Assembly: GCF_003966225.1 (NCBI RefSeq)
Contig: NZ_RXNU01000002.1
Span: 496,001-560,000, forward strand
Origin: Shewanella canadensis
GTDB lineage: Bacteria; Pseudomonadota; Gammaproteobacteria; Enterobacterales; Shewanellaceae
Length of the DNA: 64,000 nucleotides
Direction of reading: 5' to 3'
A program made the translations under genes and the position numbers. Of this stretch, positions 9,687 to 18,039 are shown one piece after another (within the stretch, counting starts at the first letter, position 1; the number at the start of each line of letters is the position of its first letter). Under the pieces are notes generated by a model. That model was given only the letters and a program-made list of their open reading frames with translations. It made no database searches and was not told the DNA's origin.

Positions 9687-11093
9687 CTAGGTACTTAATT
9701 TAGCTAACAGCTTCTGATGCAAGCCACCGAAGCCGCCATTGCTCATCACTATGATGGTGTCACCGGACTTTGCCTTACTGGCCACTGCATCGATTATCTC
9801 ATCTATTTGGTATAGCACAGTGACGGGCAGTTGGGCTTTATCCATCGCCGCCTGTACATCCCAACCGATATTATCCGCCTGATAGAGATAGGCCTCATCG
9901 GCAAGCTCCATCGAACCGGCTAAGGTATCCTTGTGCACACCACTTTTCATGGTATTCGAGCGTGGCTCTAGGATAATGGTGATCTTACCCTCACCGACCT
10001 TAGCGCGAGTCCCCTGCAGGGTCGTCGCAATCGCCGTGGGATGGTGGGCAAAATCGTCATAGACTTCAATGCCGTTCACCGTACCGATAAGCTCCATACG
10101 GCGCTTAGGTGGCAAAAACTTGGTGAGCGCTTCGATAGCCGCTTCAGGCTGTACGCCCACATGACGAGCCGCGGCAATCGCCATGGTAGCATTCTCGACA
10201 TTGTGCTGGCCGATCAGACTCCAATCCAAGATGCCCAGGGAATCGCCATTAAAAAACAGCTCAAACTTATGGCCATCATCGGCAATAAGTTGAGTCGACC
10301 AACCTTGAGCTGGCGCTTGTTGCTCTATCGCTTTAGGCCCACGACTCTGACTCTTAGTATAGGTCTCCTGCTCGCTCCAGCAGCCCATCTCTATCACCTG
10401 CTGTACCGCCACACTGTCCTTCGGCCAGATAACTTTCCCCTGACCGGGTACGGTGCGTATCACGTGGTTAAACTGGCGTTGAATCGCTTTTAAGTCGTCG
10501 AAGATGTCGGCATGATCGAACTCCAGGTTATTGATCACCAGGGTACGTGGCTGATAGTGAACGAACTTGGAACGCTTATCGAAGAAGGCGCTATCATACT
10601 CATCGGCTTCTACCACAAAAAATGGCGAGTTACCCAGACGTGCAGATACACCGAAATTTTGCGGCACGCCACCGATCAAGAAGCCCGGCTCATAGCCACA
10701 CTCTTCTAAAATCCATGCCAGCATGCTCGAGGTCGACGTCTTACCATGGGTTCCCGATACCGCCAGCACCCAGCGATTAGGTAGAATATGCTCAGCCAGA
10801 AACTGTGGCCCTGAGGTGTATTTAAGGCCGCGATTCAATACCGCCTCGACGCATGGGTTACCACGGCTCATCGCGTTGCCGACAACCACCAGATCCGGCG
10901 CATCATCTTCGTTTTTCCCGAGCTGACTCGGGTCGAAGCCCTGAATAAGCTCGATGCCCTGCTCTTCGAGCTGAGTGCTCATTGGCGGATAGACGTTGGC
11001 ATCGCTGCCGGTAACCTTGTGGCCTTCGGCTCTGGCTAGCAGTGCTAGACCACCCATAAAGGTGCCGCAGATGCCTAAGATGTGTACATGCAT
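9687..11093 (-). CDS. mpl: UDP-MurNAc:L-Ala-gamma-D-Glu-mDAP ligase
   Basis: Recycles murein tripeptide by ligating it to UDP-MurNAc in the cytosol. Seen: the Mur-ligase N-terminal HILGICGTFMGGLALLA, ATP loop SGTHGKTSTSSM, VEADEYDSAFFDKRSKF, and YDDFAHHPTAI. The open frame extends to 11150. The ATG at 11093 (MHVHILGICG) matches the E. coli Mpl start and gives 468 residues. Confidence 0.95.
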   Translation of the reverse strand: MHVHILGICGTFMGGLALLARAEGHKVTGSDANVYPPMSTQLEEQGIELIQGFDPSQLGKNEDDAPDLVVVGNAMSRGNPCVEAVLNRGLKYTSGPQFLAEHILPNRWVLAVSGTHGKTSTSSMLAWILEECGYEPGFLIGGVPQNFGVSARLGNSPFFVVEADEYDSAFFDKRSKFVHYQPRTLVINNLEFDHADIFDDLKAIQRQFNHVIRTVPGQGKVIWPKDSVAVQQVIEMGCWSEQETYTKSQSRGPKAIEQQAPAQGWSTQLIADDGHKFELFFNGDSLGILDWSLIGQHNVENATMAIAAARHVGVQPEAAIEALTKFLPPKRRMELIGTVNGIEVYDDFAHHPTAIATTLQGTRAKVGEGKITIILEPRSNTMKSGVHKDTLAGSMELADEAYLYQADNIGWDVQAAMDKAQLPVTVLYQIDEIIDAVASKAKSGDTIIVMSNGGFGGLHQKLLAKLST

Positions 11094-11694
11094 GAGGTTG
11101 GCTCTGATGAGGAATAATCTGAGGGGTATTCTATCGCTTGGGGAGGCCATTGTCAGTTAACAATGGTTTAAATAACTTCTGTTTTAACTTTTAACTTTTG
11201 TGGTGTTTATTTGGGGGGAAAGAGATGTAGACCATAGCTACTATGGTATTTATTACCTGCGGTACGCTTACAATTGGTTTTCCAAACTTCGTTTGGATTA
11301 AAGTCGTGGAATTCCATTCCACACCAGGGCAAGGAGGACTGCCCGTCCTTATCCTCCATGACGCCCCAACGAAGTTACATGCAGTTGATTACGAGCCTCA
11401 TGCTTACGGATAAATAGCTATCACTTCCGATGGTACATCCTGTACCCCGAAAGTTAGCCAGACATCCATGTCTGGACTCACGCTATTGATTCCAACGAAC
11501 TTCGGCAACTTCAATGGGGACTCTTGTAAACCGAGACCGCATTTTTCATTTATAGCCTCAGTAGTACTAAACAACCTCACTACTAATAAAAATAGTATTA
11601 GACTCAGTATCTGAGGCCTCACACAAAAAGATAAACAGAATAATGAGATAGGAAAAAGTATGAGGCACATTCATGGCATTTGGTGTTAGGAGAA
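11094..11694. repeat. Gene-free region with an array of small perfect hairpins
   Basis: Five perfect 6-8-bp inverted repeats with 2-3-base loops lie in 245 bases: 11231-11247 (loop CTA), 11281-11297 (TTC), 11306-11322 (TCC), 11432-11446 (TCC) and 11458-11475 (CC). A 5-bp stem sits at 11335-11349. Such regularity is not expected of random spacer. A weak 88-codon reverse frame over it looks spurious. This may be a copy of a dispersed Shewanella repeat. Confidence 0.5.
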
Positions 11695-11805
11695 ATGAAG
11701 CTACCAATTATCCATATTGATTGGTCTAACTTAGATGACCGTAAGCAGCATGATCTTATTCATGAATCATTTGCAGTTCATGGCTTTGCCATATTCGCCT
11801 TGTGA
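11695..11805 (+). pseudogene. 36-codon remnant resembling the N-terminus of a 2-oxoglutarate/Fe(II) oxygenase
   Basis: A good AGGAGAA site precedes an ATG. The peptide begins MKLPIIHIDWSNL and ends with HGFAIFAL before TGA. Members of the isopenicillin-N-synthase-like oxygenases begin with a similar PxIDxxxL ... HGF pattern, so this may be the stub of a lost gene. Nothing further downstream continues the family. It could also be a chance small ORF. Confidence 0.3.
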
Positions 11806-11896
11806 GGCCATAAGCACCCGATTATTTAGCCTATACGAATATTTTTGTGAGTGATCTACTTCACGGTTTGTTTTGTGAACTTACATGATAATCTCT

Positions 11897-11920
11897 AGTT
11901 ATTAGCGTACGCCAATAACT
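11897..11920. promoter_or_regulatory. Operator-like 24-bp palindrome upstream of the DUF134 gene
   Basis: Arms AGTTATT and AATAACT flank the self-complementary core GCGTACGC, with a single mismatched pair. It ends 39 bases before the DUF134 start. Size and symmetry suit a dimeric DNA-binding protein. Autoregulation by the DUF134 protein is an inference only. Confidence 0.45.
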
Positions 11921-11959
11921 AATAACTTTTTTGACTAACAAGAGCGGAGACGATCCATT

Positions 11960-12250
11960 ATGCCCAGACCCAGAAAGTGTCGTCGTCTATCGGCCTGTGT
12001 GCCCTGTAGCATGTTTAAGCCCAATGGGATCCCTTCGGTCGAGTTAACCAAGATCCAACTGGAAGCCGATGAGTTTGAGGCGCTGAATTTAGGCGATGTA
12101 GAGAAGATGAGTCAGCTCGATGCCGCGGCCAAGATGGGCATATCCAGACAGACATTCGGCAACCTGTTGGCCAGCGCACGTAAGAAAGTCGCTACCGCTA
12201 TCACCCGCGGACATGCACTGGTGCTGCCTCAAGAAAGCCAAGAGAGCTAA
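11960..12250 (+). CDS. DUF134 family helix-turn-helix protein
   Basis: A 96-residue DNA-binding-type protein. Seen: the family start PRPRKCRRL with nearby CVPC cysteines, LEADEFEALNLGDVEKMSQLDAAAKMGISRQTFGNLLASARKKVA (a sigma-70 region 4-like HTH) and a basic end. DUF134 genes often sit beside NifX/NifB-domain genes, as here (the next gene starts 63 bases later), but the role is unknown. A palindrome upstream (11897-11920) may be its operator. Confidence 0.88.
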   Translation: MPRPRKCRRLSACVPCSMFKPNGIPSVELTKIQLEADEFEALNLGDVEKMSQLDAAAKMGISRQTFGNLLASARKKVATAITRGHALVLPQESQES

Positions 12251-12312
12251 GTCGATACCAAACTAATATAGGACCTTAATAGGCAAGTATTAAGGTCTCA
12301 CAAGGAATGATT

Positions 12313-12957
12313 ATGATTATTGCAATGCCAATGAGTCGTGACCGACTCGCGAGCCACTTTACCAAAGCCCAACAGATCGGTTTCTTCAACGAACAGCATC
12401 AGTTAATCGGCAGCTTCGCCAACCCGGCCTTACAGGCCGAAGGTTGCAGCGCCAAGAAGGCGATGTTGGAGCTAATCATCAATAACAAGACCAACATCAT
12501 CATAGTGCAGCACATCGGCGAGCGTATGCTCGTCAAGCTACTCGATGCGGGGATCAGCGTCAGCAAAGGCGATAGCTCTCTTTGCGTCGAAGAGCTATTG
12601 CAAACTACACGAAATCTGAATCTGCGTCTTCTCGATGCCTCACAGGGCAGAGCCTCACTCAATCATGAGAAGAAAGGCGGCTGTTGTGGCGGCCAGTCAG
12701 GAGATGGCAAGTCGGGTGGATGTGGTTGCGGCTCTCACTCACATAGCGATGACTCTGATGCTCACGGCAGTACAGGAAAAAAGGCCGGTGGATGCTGTGG
12801 TGGCCATGCAGGTCATGAACATGGAAAGTCTGGTGGGTGTGGCTGTGGCGGTAAAACCAAGAGCCGGGATGAATCGGTCATGAGCCAGATGGGTCGAGGT
12901 GACCAGGCTAACGCTTCACAGGAGAATGCAAGCTACGCAGGTTTTAGAAAAATGTAG
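12313..12957 (+). CDS. NifX/NifB-type domain protein with Cys/Gly/His-rich tail
   Basis: Residues 1-110 resemble the dinitrogenase iron-molybdenum cofactor biosynthesis fold: MIIAMPMSRDRLASHFTKA, then EGCSAKKAMLELI and HIGERMLVKLLDAGI. The tail (about residues 119-182) holds two copies of GGCCGG followed by KSGGCGCG, eight cysteines in all, with His-rich spacers (SHSHS, HAGHEHG). It probably binds a metal or Fe-S cluster. No nif genes are visible here. An ATG at 12307 sits directly on the AAGGA site, so 12313 is the better start. Confidence 0.85.
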   Translation: MIIAMPMSRDRLASHFTKAQQIGFFNEQHQLIGSFANPALQAEGCSAKKAMLELIINNKTNIIIVQHIGERMLVKLLDAGISVSKGDSSLCVEELLQTTRNLNLRLLDASQGRASLNHEKKGGCCGGQSGDGKSGGCGCGSHSHSDDSDAHGSTGKKAGGCCGGHAGHEHGKSGGCGCGGKTKSRDESVMSQMGRGDQANASQENASYAGFRKM

Positions 12958-12968
12958 TGTTGCCTGAT

Positions 12969-12999
12969 AACAGTTGAAATATCTTGTATTTCAACTGTT
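12969..12999 (+). terminator. Hairpin after the NifX-domain gene
   Basis: A perfect 13-bp stem (AACAGTTGAAATA and its complement) with 5-base loop TCTTG begins 12 bases past the stop codon. The T-run is weak, so it may act as an mRNA-stabilising hairpin rather than a strong terminator. Confidence 0.5.
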
Positions 13000-13179
13000 C
13001 CCACTTTCAGCAGTTAGAAGGTAATTAACATCTTCAGATTCAGGTTCTATCTAACAGTAGATGCAGCAGATACTTCCGGCAGCCGCCTTGCGTGGGCATG
13101 AGGACCTGTAATCTATGGTACTCAAAACTCCAAATCACGCTTCATCATCGAAAAGCTACGCTTTAAAACGAGTGAAACA

Positions 13180-14250
13180 CTAAAGTGCCCTCTCGGGAAA
13201 CGCAGCCTTTATCTCCAATATCTCAGGCAGATGTTCAATAAACAGATTAACGAGCTTAGGATCGAAGTGGCTTCCGGATTGATCTTTTAGGTATTGAACC
13301 GAATCTTCGATTGTCCATGCATGTTTATAAGGTCTCTCGGTAGTTAACGCGTCGAATACATCAACGAGTCCGACTATTTGTCCTTCTATCGGAATGGAGT
13401 GGCCTTTAAGGCCCTTAGCATAACCAGAACCGTCCCATTTCTCGTGATGATATACTGCAATAGATTTAGCCATTTGAATCATCATCGATGGGTGGTCATC
13501 AAACAAGTCATTCGCTTTTTCAACGTGCTGTTTCATGACTAAATGTTCTGATTCGCTAAGCTTACCCGGTTTAAATAAGATCTCATCAGGGATCATTATT
13601 TTCCCCATATCATGCATGGGTGCGGCTTTTTCTATCATATACGACACCTGCTCTGTTAACCCAAGCTTTCGAGCCAGCACTCCTGAATATTTCCCCACTC
13701 TAAGAATATGTTGCCCGGTATTTTCATCATGCATTTCGGCAACCATAGCCAACTTATTAATCAGACATTCGGTCGCCTGCTCAAGCTCGAAGGTACGCAA
13801 TTTCACACGTTTCTCAAGCTCATAATTGAGCCTGGACTGTAGCTTAAAAGCGTTCATGATATTAAGCTGATTGATAACCCGAAGTTTAAGCTCATACTCA
13901 TTAAATGGTTTACAGATGAAATCATTTGCACCCAATTTCAATGCCTTAATTTGAGACTTTTGATCGCTCAAACCACTGACAACGATAACGGGTAATTTCT
14001 CGGGACTGTAAAGTATTCTGATTTTTTCGAGAATTTCATAACCGGTAAAATAGGGCATTTCCAGATCTAAAATAAGCAGGGTTACTTGACTATCCAATTC
14101 ATTCATCACCTTACGCGGATCGGTGATTTTAGTGACATTCAACTCCATATCAATAGATTTTAAGATTTCAGCTATGATCAAAACATTAGTAACCGAATCA
14201 TCACAGATAACGACATTTATCGTTCCTGGCTCCTGAGTATGTAGATTCAT
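13180..14250 (-). CDS. Response regulator with HD-GYP phosphodiesterase domain
   Basis: Two domains. Residues 12-130 are a receiver domain, with acidic pair DD at 17-18, phosphoacceptor Asp about 62 in LLILDLEMP, and a conserved Lys in ICKPF. A helical linker follows, then an HD-GYP domain (about 165-340) with HDMGK and HHEKWDGSGYAKG. The family usually hydrolyses cyclic di-GMP. The diagnostic GYP reads GYA here. A TTG at 14253 precedes the better ATG at 14250. No sensor kinase is adjacent. Confidence 0.9.
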   Translation of the reverse strand: MNLHTQEPGTINVVICDDSVTNVLIIAEILKSIDMELNVTKITDPRKVMNELDSQVTLLILDLEMPYFTGYEILEKIRILYSPEKLPVIVVSGLSDQKSQIKALKLGANDFICKPFNEYELKLRVINQLNIMNAFKLQSRLNYELEKRVKLRTFELEQATECLINKLAMVAEMHDENTGQHILRVGKYSGVLARKLGLTEQVSYMIEKAAPMHDMGKIMIPDEILFKPGKLSESEHLVMKQHVEKANDLFDDHPSMMIQMAKSIAVYHHEKWDGSGYAKGLKGHSIPIEGQIVGLVDVFDALTTERPYKHAWTIEDSVQYLKDQSGSHFDPKLVNLFIEHLPEILEIKAAFPERAL

Positions 14251-14475
14251 CAAACGTCCCTATTGCGGCTTGGTCATGCTCTTCAGCACACCAACACATA
14301 CATGTCCTATGATTAACACTAGTTCTTTTTTGGGGCATCACAAATTTATAAGTGCATTAACTCACGTACCTACAATGAGATAGAAGCTATGTAATTTAAG
14401 AAAAAGTTGTGAATACAGAAAGAGTTAAATTGAATATCCTTTATAAACCGAATAAATTTTTGAGAGGAAATCTAA

Positions 14476-14505
14476 CCCGAGGTGAGCTTGAAATCTCACC
14501 TCGGG
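14476..14505 (-). terminator. Terminator-like hairpin after tnaA
   Basis: Perfect 11-bp stem CCCGAGGTGAG / CTCACCTCGGG with an 8-base loop, 18 bases beyond the tnaA stop on the reverse strand. It is followed by TTAGATTT, a modest T-tract. Confidence 0.6.
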
Positions 14506-14523
14506 CTGTAACGCAATGGTACT

Positions 14524-15921
14524 CTAAAGTGAGTTGAACTTAGCGGTAAAGTGTCTCAATACCGGCGGCTCGTAATCGAAGGTTAATCCCTTAAGCGACG
14601 CCGCCTGCTCTTTGATGGTGATGAGAGCATCGGCAACGTAATCCATATGATCATTGGTATAAACCCTTCGTGGAATCGTGAGTCGCATCAGCTCCATAGG
14701 CGACACCTTCTGCTCTGAGGTTTCGGGATCGCGTCCAAGCAACAATGAACCTATCTCTACCGCCCGAATACCTGCCTCGAGATAGAGGGCATTACACAAA
14801 GATTGTGCAGGAAACTGATGGGCTGGAATATGGGGCAACATCTTAGCCGCATCGACAAACACCGCATGCCCTCCCGTGGGATATTGGATGGGGATCCCCG
14901 CCTCGCGAAGACGTTCCCCAAGATAGGCAACCTGACTGACTCGATAGTGAAGAAAATCTTCATCGGCGCCTTCATGCATGCCTCTGGCCAGCGCCTCCAT
15001 ATCACGACCCGCCATGCCGCCATAGGTGACAAACCCTTCCATGGGCACGCATCGTGTCTGCACGGCTCTGAATAACTCTTCATGATCGCGCACACAGCAG
15101 AGCCCGCCTATGTTGACCATAGGATCTTTCTTCGCCGACAGGGTAAGCATATCGCCATACTGGAACATCTCACGGATGATCTCCAACATGGAGCTATCTT
15201 CATATCCTGCCTCACGCTGCTTGATGAAATAGGCATTTTCACAATATCGGGCTGAGTCGATAACGACAGGAATGTCATGTTTCTGAGCGATCTCATAGAC
15301 GGCACGCATGTTCGCCATAGAGACAGGTTGCCCGCCGGAGCTATTACAGGTCACAGTTGTTATGATGGCGGCGATATTGTTGGCACCATAGGTGGCTATG
15401 GTGTCGCGAAGCTTATCGAGATCGAAGTCCCCCTTCCAGTCGTAGTAACTCTCGGTATCGAACGCCTTTTCGGTCACGACATTGAGCGCCTTACCGCCGT
15501 TCATCTCGATATGACCCGCCGTGGTATCGAAATGATAATTAGAGATAAATATCGGCTCGGTACCACCGCGTACCTGTTTCATCCGCTCTATCAGGCAGGG
15601 AAACAGTATCTGCTCGGCGCCGCGCCCCTGATGAACCGGCACGGTGAGTTTATAACCAAAGAAGTGTTCTACAGATTCACACAGGTTGAAATAGTTACGA
15701 CTACCCGCATAGGACTCATCGCCCATCATGAGTCCCGCCCACTGCACATCACTCATCGCGCCGGTGCCGGAGTCGGTGAGCAGATCGATATAGACATCTT
15801 CGCTGCGAAGCAGGAAGGGGTTGAGACCTGCTTGGGTCAGGGCTTGCTCTCTGTCTTCAAGGTTAGTCATTCGAATTGACTCAACCATCTTGATACGAAA
15901 AGGTTCTGGAATACGTTTCAT
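14524..15921 (-). CDS. tnaA: Tryptophanase
   Basis: PLP enzyme splitting tryptophan into indole, pyruvate and ammonia. Seen: [28 protein letters not shown]-type loop (VHQGRGAEQ), [17 protein letters not shown], and the PLP lysine in SAKKD (about Lys265). It is tryptophanase rather than tyrosine phenol-lyase because it has [17 protein letters not shown], with valine where the lyase has its substrate-binding arginine. Length is 465 residues. An apparent TnaC leader lies about 200 bases upstream. No tnaB permease is adjacent; a TyrP-type permease sits at 41.4 kb. Confidence 0.95.
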   Translation of the reverse strand: MKRIPEPFRIKMVESIRMTNLEDREQALTQAGLNPFLLRSEDVYIDLLTDSGTGAMSDVQWAGLMMGDESYAGSRNYFNLCESVEHFFGYKLTVPVHQGRGAEQILFPCLIERMKQVRGGTEPIFISNYHFDTTAGHIEMNGGKALNVVTEKAFDTESYYDWKGDFDLDKLRDTIATYGANNIAAIITTVTCNSSGGQPVSMANMRAVYEIAQKHDIPVVIDSARYCENAYFIKQREAGYEDSSMLEIIREMFQYGDMLTLSAKKDPMVNIGGLCCVRDHEELFRAVQTRCVPMEGFVTYGGMAGRDMEALARGMHEGADEDFLHYRVSQVAYLGERLREAGIPIQYPTGGHAVFVDAAKMLPHIPAHQFPAQSLCNALYLEAGIRAVEIGSLLLGRDPETSEQKVSPMELMRLTIPRRVYTNDHMDYVADALITIKEQAASLKGLTFDYEPPVLRHFTAKFNSL

Positions 15922-16119
15922 TGTTTAATCCCTTGTAGCATTTATACCAATTGGTATTAGTGCACCTACCGAGTCGATTAAATACCGCAACAATGTCAGC
16001 AAAATTGCGTGGCAGAGTTCGGCTAAGTAGCACGTTATTATTAACTGACTTAATTTAATTAGTTGAATTAGCTTAATTAGCTTAAGTGCGGGCTGATATG
16101 CAGCCAGCATCGGGCAGGA
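15922..16119 (-). promoter_or_regulatory. tnaC-tnaA leader spacer, expected Rho-termination region
   Basis: This 198-base spacer separates the leader peptide stop from tnaA. In E. coli the equivalent spacer carries boxA/rut and Rho-dependent pause sites, but I could not assign these elements here. It also carries the short palindrome ATACCAATTGGTAT near 15946-15959, which resembles MITE ends elsewhere in the window. Confidence 0.5.
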
Positions 16120-16209
16120 CTAAACGTTGGGGAAATCGTAGGCGAGTTGAATATCGCAGTTGTACCAATGGAACAACACAGGCGTGTTGTTGGCGAGCAG
16201 TTTCAGCAT
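16120..16209 (-). CDS. tnaC: TnaC-like regulatory leader peptide
   Basis: A 29-codon ORF upstream of tnaA, too short for ordinary gene calling. In E. coli, tryptophan-bound ribosomes stall on TnaC and block Rho, which turns tnaA on. The critical residues are Trp12, Asp16 and Pro24. Here Trp15, Asp19 and Pro27 have exactly the same spacing, in the context HWYNCD and DFP. A strong AGGAGG (16219-16224) lies nine bases before the ATG at 16209; an ATG at 16218 abuts it and is unlikely. Two residues (Asn, Val) follow the proline before TAG, unlike E. coli. Confidence 0.85.
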   Translation of the reverse strand: MLKLLANNTPVLFHWYNCDIQLAYDFPNV

Positions 16210-16273
16210 CGGCGTCATCCTCCTTTGGCAAGTCGTTTATCTAAGACTAACCTTGAGTTGAGGTTAAAACAAG

Positions 16274-16894
16274 CTACTCTTGATGCGGGGTAAAATAGGT
16301 TCCCAGATAGCGTCTACCATAAAGCAAAATAAGCCCTAAGACTGGAAGTGCCATGGTATATTGCCCCCCGATAAAAAGGACATCGATAAAAATCAGTATC
16401 GACAGGAATATAACCTTCTCATCAAATTCTGACTTGATGTTTTCGCCGGTAAATGCCAATGAAACTATGGTGACACCCAATAGAAAAACAGCAGCGTTGA
16501 GTATACCCGCGACTCTCGTTTTTTCTAGCTCAACACTGTTTATCTGGGATTTTTGTGTGACACCAACATTATCGGCTCTGCGATTTAAACTCCCATATTC
16601 ATTACTTCTATAAGCATTATTACGGTTAATTCCGCTTTTACTCTCCTTATCACTTCTCTCACGACTATCCCTTCCGACTGAGTGCAGATGATTAATCTTG
16701 GCTCTGTTGTAGATAGTCGCGGGTGACACTCTGAGATCGCCAAACTCTGACGCGTTATAGGCCAAGTCGGTGCCATACTGATGGGCTTGGGTTGCGAAAG
16801 AGACATCATCAAGTTTGGCACTATAAATACTGACGAAGATGTAGCAAAAGACAATAGCTAAGCCTAAAAGCAGATTTCTTTTTATAGAATACAT
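16274..16894 (-). CDS. Unknown membrane protein
   Basis: Not recognised. The 206 residues have an N-terminal hydrophobic segment (LLLGLAIVFCYIFVSIY), a long hydrophilic Asn/Arg/Ser-rich stretch (about 30-125), and three C-terminal hydrophobic segments beginning at VAGILNAAVFLLGV. Its stop is about 65 bases from the tnaC start in the same direction, so read-through into the tna leader is possible. The low-complexity middle suggests a fast-evolving lineage-specific protein. Confidence 0.6.
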   Translation of the reverse strand: MYSIKRNLLLGLAIVFCYIFVSIYSAKLDDVSFATQAHQYGTDLAYNASEFGDLRVSPATIYNRAKINHLHSVGRDSRERSDKESKSGINRNNAYRSNEYGSLNRRADNVGVTQKSQINSVELEKTRVAGILNAAVFLLGVTIVSLAFTGENIKSEFDEKVIFLSILIFIDVLFIGGQYTMALPVLGLILLYGRRYLGTYFTPHQE

Positions 16895-17204
16895 ACCGAC
16901 CTCACCTTAGTTTTCGTTGTTTCAGGCACTCTCATCTGAAGCGAACGGCCTGCCAGATACCCGCTCAGTTTCTGGTTTAGGCTCGACCAAAAACACAAAA
17001 AAACAACCTATAAATAACACTTTGATATCTTACGGCGTAAAAGACAATCTATATTGACTATAGGTAACAATTTGATGCACCGGGAGGGGAGTCCCTAAAA
17101 AAAGGAAAAATAAAATATAAAGGAAAAATAAAACCCTTTCTTAAGTTGCCTGCGTTTATAACTTCAGAAATCACTTTTACCTTTCGCTTTTGGAGTTCCA
17201 AATA
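16895..17204. other. Divergent intergenic region, AT-rich
   Basis: This 310-base gap separates two divergent genes and should hold both promoters. The only structure seen is a direct repeat of AAAGGAAAAATAAAA (near 17101 and 17122). No convincing operator was identified. Confidence 0.4.
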
Positions 17205-17909
17205 ATGAAAAAATCACTATTAGCAGCAATCATATCCGGCAGCCTTATTCTGGCTGCGCCACAGCTTGAAGCCAGTGAACTCAATTTCCCTCACCTTGAG
17301 ACGATAGGCGTCAGTGAGCTGGCCGTAGAAGCCGACATGGCCGAACTCAATGTCGAAGTCGTTATTAGAGATAAAACCGCCAAAGGCGCGAAAGATGGTT
17401 CAGATAAGGCCGTCGCTAAATTTATCGCGCGATTGAAAAAAGCGGGCATAGAGCGTTCGCTTATCCAGAGTGCAAATCTGAATCTACAGCCGCAATACCA
17501 CTATGAGAAAGATAAGCCCGCCCAATTGACCGGTTACAGGGCCAGTCGTCGTCTAACCGTCACGATACAAGATTTATCCCGCCTCAACGCCATCTTAGAC
17601 TCGGCATTAGAAGAGGGCATCAACCGGGTCAATAACATCGCACTCAAATCCAGTAAGGAAGATGAGTATGTGGCTAAGGCCAGACTCGCAGCCATCAAAG
17701 ATGCTCAACAAAAAGCGCAACTACTGGCCGAAGGATTTGGTGAACAGATCGAGGGGGTTTGGGAGATCCGCTACTTCGAGCAACATCCGGTTCAACCTGT
17801 CATGCTACGTATGAATGCCAAAGGCGCGAGTTACGATGTAGCCGAGAGTTATCAGCAGGGGGAAGTGACGATTAGAGACCGAATAGAGGTGGTCTACCGG
17901 TTAAAATAA
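17205..17909 (+). CDS. SIMPL (DUF541) domain periplasmic protein
   Basis: Signal peptide MKKSLLAAIISGSLILAAP with cleavage near LEAS, then a SIMPL/DUF541 fold. Typical segments are TIGVSELAVEADMAELNVEV, LQPQYHY followed by GYRASRRLTVTI, and a C-terminal VTIRDRIEVVYRLK strand. E. coli YggE is the best-known relative, linked to oxidative stress; exact function is unknown. ATG at 17205 follows a GGAG site, and a TTG in frame at 17190 is less likely. Monocistronic. Confidence 0.9.
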   Translation: MKKSLLAAIISGSLILAAPQLEASELNFPHLETIGVSELAVEADMAELNVEVVIRDKTAKGAKDGSDKAVAKFIARLKKAGIERSLIQSANLNLQPQYHYEKDKPAQLTGYRASRRLTVTIQDLSRLNAILDSALEEGINRVNNIALKSSKEDEYVAKARLAAIKDAQQKAQLLAEGFGEQIEGVWEIRYFEQHPVQPVMLRMNAKGASYDVAESYQQGEVTIRDRIEVVYRLK

Positions 17910-17994
17910 CAGTTGGCTATTTTTAAAAACAGGAGCCGATGATAGCTTGAAATAAGAGTGTTCAGTCGGCTCTCTGTACCTCTAATTAGAGTGT

Positions 17995-18028
17995 AAAAAA
18001 GCCAATACTATCTCGAATACTATTGGCT
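17995..18028 (-). terminator. Intrinsic terminator of the CPA1 antiporter gene
   Basis: On the reverse strand AGCCAATA pairs with TATTGGCT and is followed by TTTTTT. It lies just past the antiporter stop codon and also faces the end of the SIMPL-domain gene. Confidence 0.7.
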
Positions 18029-18039
18029 TAAGAGATTAG

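Noticed and set aside
11404-11670. 88-codon reverse ORF near the hairpin array
   Set aside because: Half of it runs through the hairpin cluster, codon use is poor and no family is recognised. Probably chance reading of a repeat.
11840-11890. CRP-like TGTGA...TCAC site upstream of the DUF134 gene
   Set aside because: The half-sites are ten bases apart, not six.
16209-16218. Start of tnaC at the upstream ATG (16218)
   Set aside because: That ATG touches the AGGAGG with no spacer. The ATG at 16209 has the normal nine-base spacing.
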